Assembly (NCBI RefSeq): GCF_007992495.1
Contig: NZ_BKAJ01000090.1
Location: 1 to 63,553 of the forward strand
DNA from: Reyranella soli
GTDB lineage: Bacteria > Pseudomonadota > Alphaproteobacteria > Reyranellales > Reyranellaceae
Length of the DNA: 63,553 nt
Reading direction: 5' to 3'
In this document: positions 61,542-63,553 of the stretch, piece after piece
Layout: each line of letters starts with the position of its first letter
Numbering within the stretch: the first letter of the stretch is position 1
Notes under the pieces: generated by a model
Told to the model about the DNA's origin: nothing
Database searches by the model: none
The model's input: only the letters and a program-made list of their open reading frames with translations
Made by a program: the position numbers and the translations under genes

Positions 61542-63511
61542 TCGGCCGCCTGTACCGCCGGCCGGCGCGAAGGGGCGCCGATCCTGAGGCGGCGGTCGGA
61601 GAGCGAGACGAAGCCGCCGAAGGCGCAGAGCGCGGCGCCGAGCCAGATCCAGGGCGCCAGGGGATTTAGATAGAGCCGGATCACCCAGCCGGTGTTGGGA
61701 TCGCCCTCACCCATTGCGGCATAAAGATCGCGCAGGCCGTCGCTGTGGATCGCGGTCTCCGCGACCTGGCGGCGCTGCACCGTGAACAACCGGCGCTCGG
61801 GCTGCAGGATGGTGAAGGGCCGGCCGCCCGTGGTGACGTCGAGCGTGGCGCGCTCGGCGACGTAGTTGGGGCCTTGCACGTTGTCGACGCGCACCAGCGT
61901 GATGTCGTAGCCCCCGATGCGCGTCTTCTCGCCGGGCTTCAGGGTCTGGATCACTTCGAGATGCCAGGCGCCGGTCGCCACCGCGCCCAGCACGACGACG
62001 CCGAGGGCGGCATGCGAGATGGTCATGCCGATGGCGGCGCGCGGCGTAGCGCGCAGGCGCCGCATCGACTCGGCCCACGGCGCGCGGCCGAGCCGCAGGC
62101 GACTTGCGAACTCGACCAGGCTGCCCACGATCAGCCAGACGCCGAAGCCGAAGGCGACTGCGGCCAGGGTCGAGCGGCTGTCGATGGCGACGGCGGCGAC
62201 GATGGCCGCGATCACCGAGACGAAGAAGGCGATGCGCAGCTGTTGCAGCGCCGGCCACAGCTCGGCGCGCTTCCAGCCCAGGAAGGGGCCGACGCAGAGC
62301 GCGGCAAACAAGGGCGCGCAGATCGGCACGAAGGTGGCGTTGAAGAAAGGCGGACCGACCGAGACCTTGTTGCCGGTCAAAAGATCGAGGAACAGCGGGT
62401 AGAGCGTGCCTAAAAGGACCGTGGCGGCGAGGGTGCAGAGCAGCAGGTTGTTCAGGATCAGCGCGCCCTCGCGGCTGACCGCCTGGAACAGTCCGCTCGA
62501 GGTCAGCTTCGGCGCCCGCCAGGCATAGAGCGCCAGGCCGCCGCCGGTGACGGTCAGCAGGAAGGCCAGGATGTAGAGGCCGCGCGCGGGATCCTGTGCG
62601 AAGGCATGCACCGAGGTGAGCACGCCCGAGCGCACCAGGAAGGTGCCGAGCAGCGACAGCGAGAAGGCGAGGATGGCGAGAAGAACAGTCCAGCTCTTCA
62701 GGGCGTCGCGCTTCTCGACGACGATGGCGGAATGCAGCAGCGCGGTGCCGGCAAGCCAGGGCATCAGCGAGGCGTTCTCGACGGGATCCCAGAACCAGAA
62801 GCCGCCCCAGCCGAGGATGTAGTAGGCCCACCATGAGCCCAGCGCGATGCCGAGGGTGAGGAAGCACCAGGCGGCCAGCGTCCACGGCCGCACCCAGCGC
62901 GCCCACGCCGGATCGACGCGGCCTTCGAGCAGGGCGGCGATGGCGAAGGCGTAGGTCACCGAGAAGCCGACATAGCCGAGATAGAGCAGCGGCGGATGGA
63001 AGGCCAAGCCCGGATCCTGCAGCAGCGGATTGAGGCCATTGCCGTCGGCCGGCGCCGGCGACAGCCGCTCGAAGGGATTGGAGGTGAACAGCAGGAAGGC
63101 GAGGAAGCCGACGCCGATCAGCGCCTGAATGGCAAGCACGCGCGCGCGCAGCGTGTCGGGCAAGTTGGCGCCGAACAACGCCACGGCGGCGCCGAACACG
63201 GCAAGGATCAGCGCCCACAAGAGCATGCTGCCCTCGTGGTTCCCCCACACGCCGGAGATCTTATAGATCAGCGGCTTGGCCGAGTGCGAGTTGGCGACGA
63301 CGTTGGCGACGGAGAAGTCCGACGTCACGTAAGCCTGGGTGAGAGCCGCGAAGGCGATGACCACCAGCAGCGCCTGGGTGAGCGCCGCCGTGCTGCCAAG
63401 CGCCATCAACCGCCCATCACCGCGCGCCGCGCCGACCAGCGGCAGCGTGCCCTGTACCAGCGCGACAGCCAGCGCGAGGATGAGAGCGAAGTGGCCGAGT
63501 TCGGGGATCAT
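61538..63511 (-). CDS. ccmF: Haem lyase subunit CcmF
   Basis: The 657-residue CcmF/NrfE-family protein ligates haem to apocytochrome c. It has about fifteen membrane helices and the WWD motif (ILGWGGFWFWDPVENASLMPW) plus conserved His in HNPF-type loops (VWGNHEGSMLLW, FHPPLLYLG, LLHSAI). It starts at ATG 63511, just after a possible ccmE end (ATGA), and leads the minus-strand order ccmF-ccmG-ccmH-ccmI in this window. Confidence 0.96.
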   Translation of the reverse strand: MIPELGHFALILALAVALVQGTLPLVGAARGDGRLMALGSTAALTQALLVVIAFAALTQAYVTSDFSVANVVANSHSAKPLIYKISGVWGNHEGSMLLWALILAVFGAAVALFGANLPDTLRARVLAIQALIGVGFLAFLLFTSNPFERLSPAPADGNGLNPLLQDPGLAFHPPLLYLGYVGFSVTYAFAIAALLEGRVDPAWARWVRPWTLAAWCFLTLGIALGSWWAYYILGWGGFWFWDPVENASLMPWLAGTALLHSAIVVEKRDALKSWTVLLAILAFSLSLLGTFLVRSGVLTSVHAFAQDPARGLYILAFLLTVTGGGLALYAWRAPKLTSSGLFQAVSREGALILNNLLLCTLAATVLLGTLYPLFLDLLTGNKVSVGPPFFNATFVPICAPLFAALCVGPFLGWKRAELWPALQQLRIAFFVSVIAAIVAAVAIDSRSTLAAVAFGFGVWLIVGSLVEFASRLRLGRAPWAESMRRLRATPRAAIGMTISHAALGVVVLGAVATGAWHLEVIQTLKPGEKTRIGGYDITLVRVDNVQGPNYVAERATLDVTTGGRPFTILQPERRLFTVQRRQVAETAIHSDGLRDLYAAMGEGDPNTGWVIRLYLNPLAPWIWLGAALCAFGGFVSLSDRRLRIGAPSRRPAVQAAE

Positions 63512-63553
63512 CGGGCGCCCGCAGCGAACGAAGTGAGCGAGGGTCGCCGGCGG
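63508..63553 (-). CDS. ccmE: Possible 3' end of ccmE (window edge)
   Basis: A frame entering from beyond the window (…RRRPSLTSFAAGAR-stop) ends in a TGA that overlaps the ccmF ATG (ATGA). ccmE normally precedes ccmF, so this could be its tail, but only 14 codons are visible, and the sequence also contains a CGAACGAAGTGAGCG repeat-like stretch that is seen in non-coding elements. Identity rests on position. Confidence 0.35.
   Translation of the reverse strand, partial: RRRPSLTSFAAGAR

Overview
The window comes from the chromosome of a high-GC alphaproteobacterium. The best evidence is the block rpmH-rnpA-yidD-yidC-engB on the minus strand with argB further downstream, together with a ccmF-ccmG-ccmH-ccmI operon, type II NADH dehydrogenase, many Fe(II)/2-oxoglutarate oxygenases, and orphan tripartite-type substrate-binding proteins. 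The protein style resembles Reyranella or neighbouring Rhodospirillales/Hyphomicrobiales, but I cannot fix the genus from sequence alone. There is no rRNA, tRNA, CRISPR array, phage or transposase gene that I can see. The window is densely coded, with many 4-base ATGA/GTGA stop-start overlaps.

Layout. 1-8.7 kb: MscS channel, MFS exporter plus NudB, dapD plus a TauD-type dioxygenase, an orphan DUF433 protein, a secreted alpha/beta hydrolase and a SnoaL-like protein. 8.8-14.2 kb: LemA, M48 protease and glycerophosphodiesterase, then an autoregulated GntR-PhyH-oxidoreductase cassette. 14.2-22.5 kb: globin, def, argB, a three-gene insertion with a symmetric mobile-like repeat, then engB-yidC-yidD-rnpA-rpmH. 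22.5-37.4 kb: glutathione transferases, a VTT membrane protein with two flavin oxidoreductases, secreted proteins, a histidine kinase, transporters and a second MscS channel.

37.4-42.7 kb holds the most interesting locus. A minus-strand operon encodes a PPOX flavoprotein, a fatty-acid desaturase, a MetX-like hydrolase, a thioredoxin-domain fusion and a UGSC-family protein. The UGSC gene is interrupted by one in-frame TGA exactly at its Sec-Gly-Ser-Cys motif, and a hairpin that fits the bacterial SECIS pattern follows it, so it is probably a selenoprotein that ordinary gene calling would truncate at 38172. The same locus is threaded by paired inverted repeats (GTCATCCTGAGCG type) that supply the stop codon, always read as Ser-Ser-stop, to four different genes.

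42.7-49.6 kb is a translationally coupled signalling operon: two lipobox-free periplasmic substrate-binding proteins, a remnant of a third, a GAF-GAF hybrid-free histidine kinase, a receiver protein and a receiver-cyclase. No permease or ATPase accompanies them, so the binding proteins may work as ligand sensors. 49.6-59.2 kb is a mix of small unknown genes, a patatin, a kinase-like APH protein, hydrolases, a PAQR/hemolysin III protein, a NYN-LOTUS protein, a cold shock protein and a cyclase-TPR protein. 59.3-63.5 kb is the cytochrome c maturation operon, cut by the window edge at a probable ccmE end.
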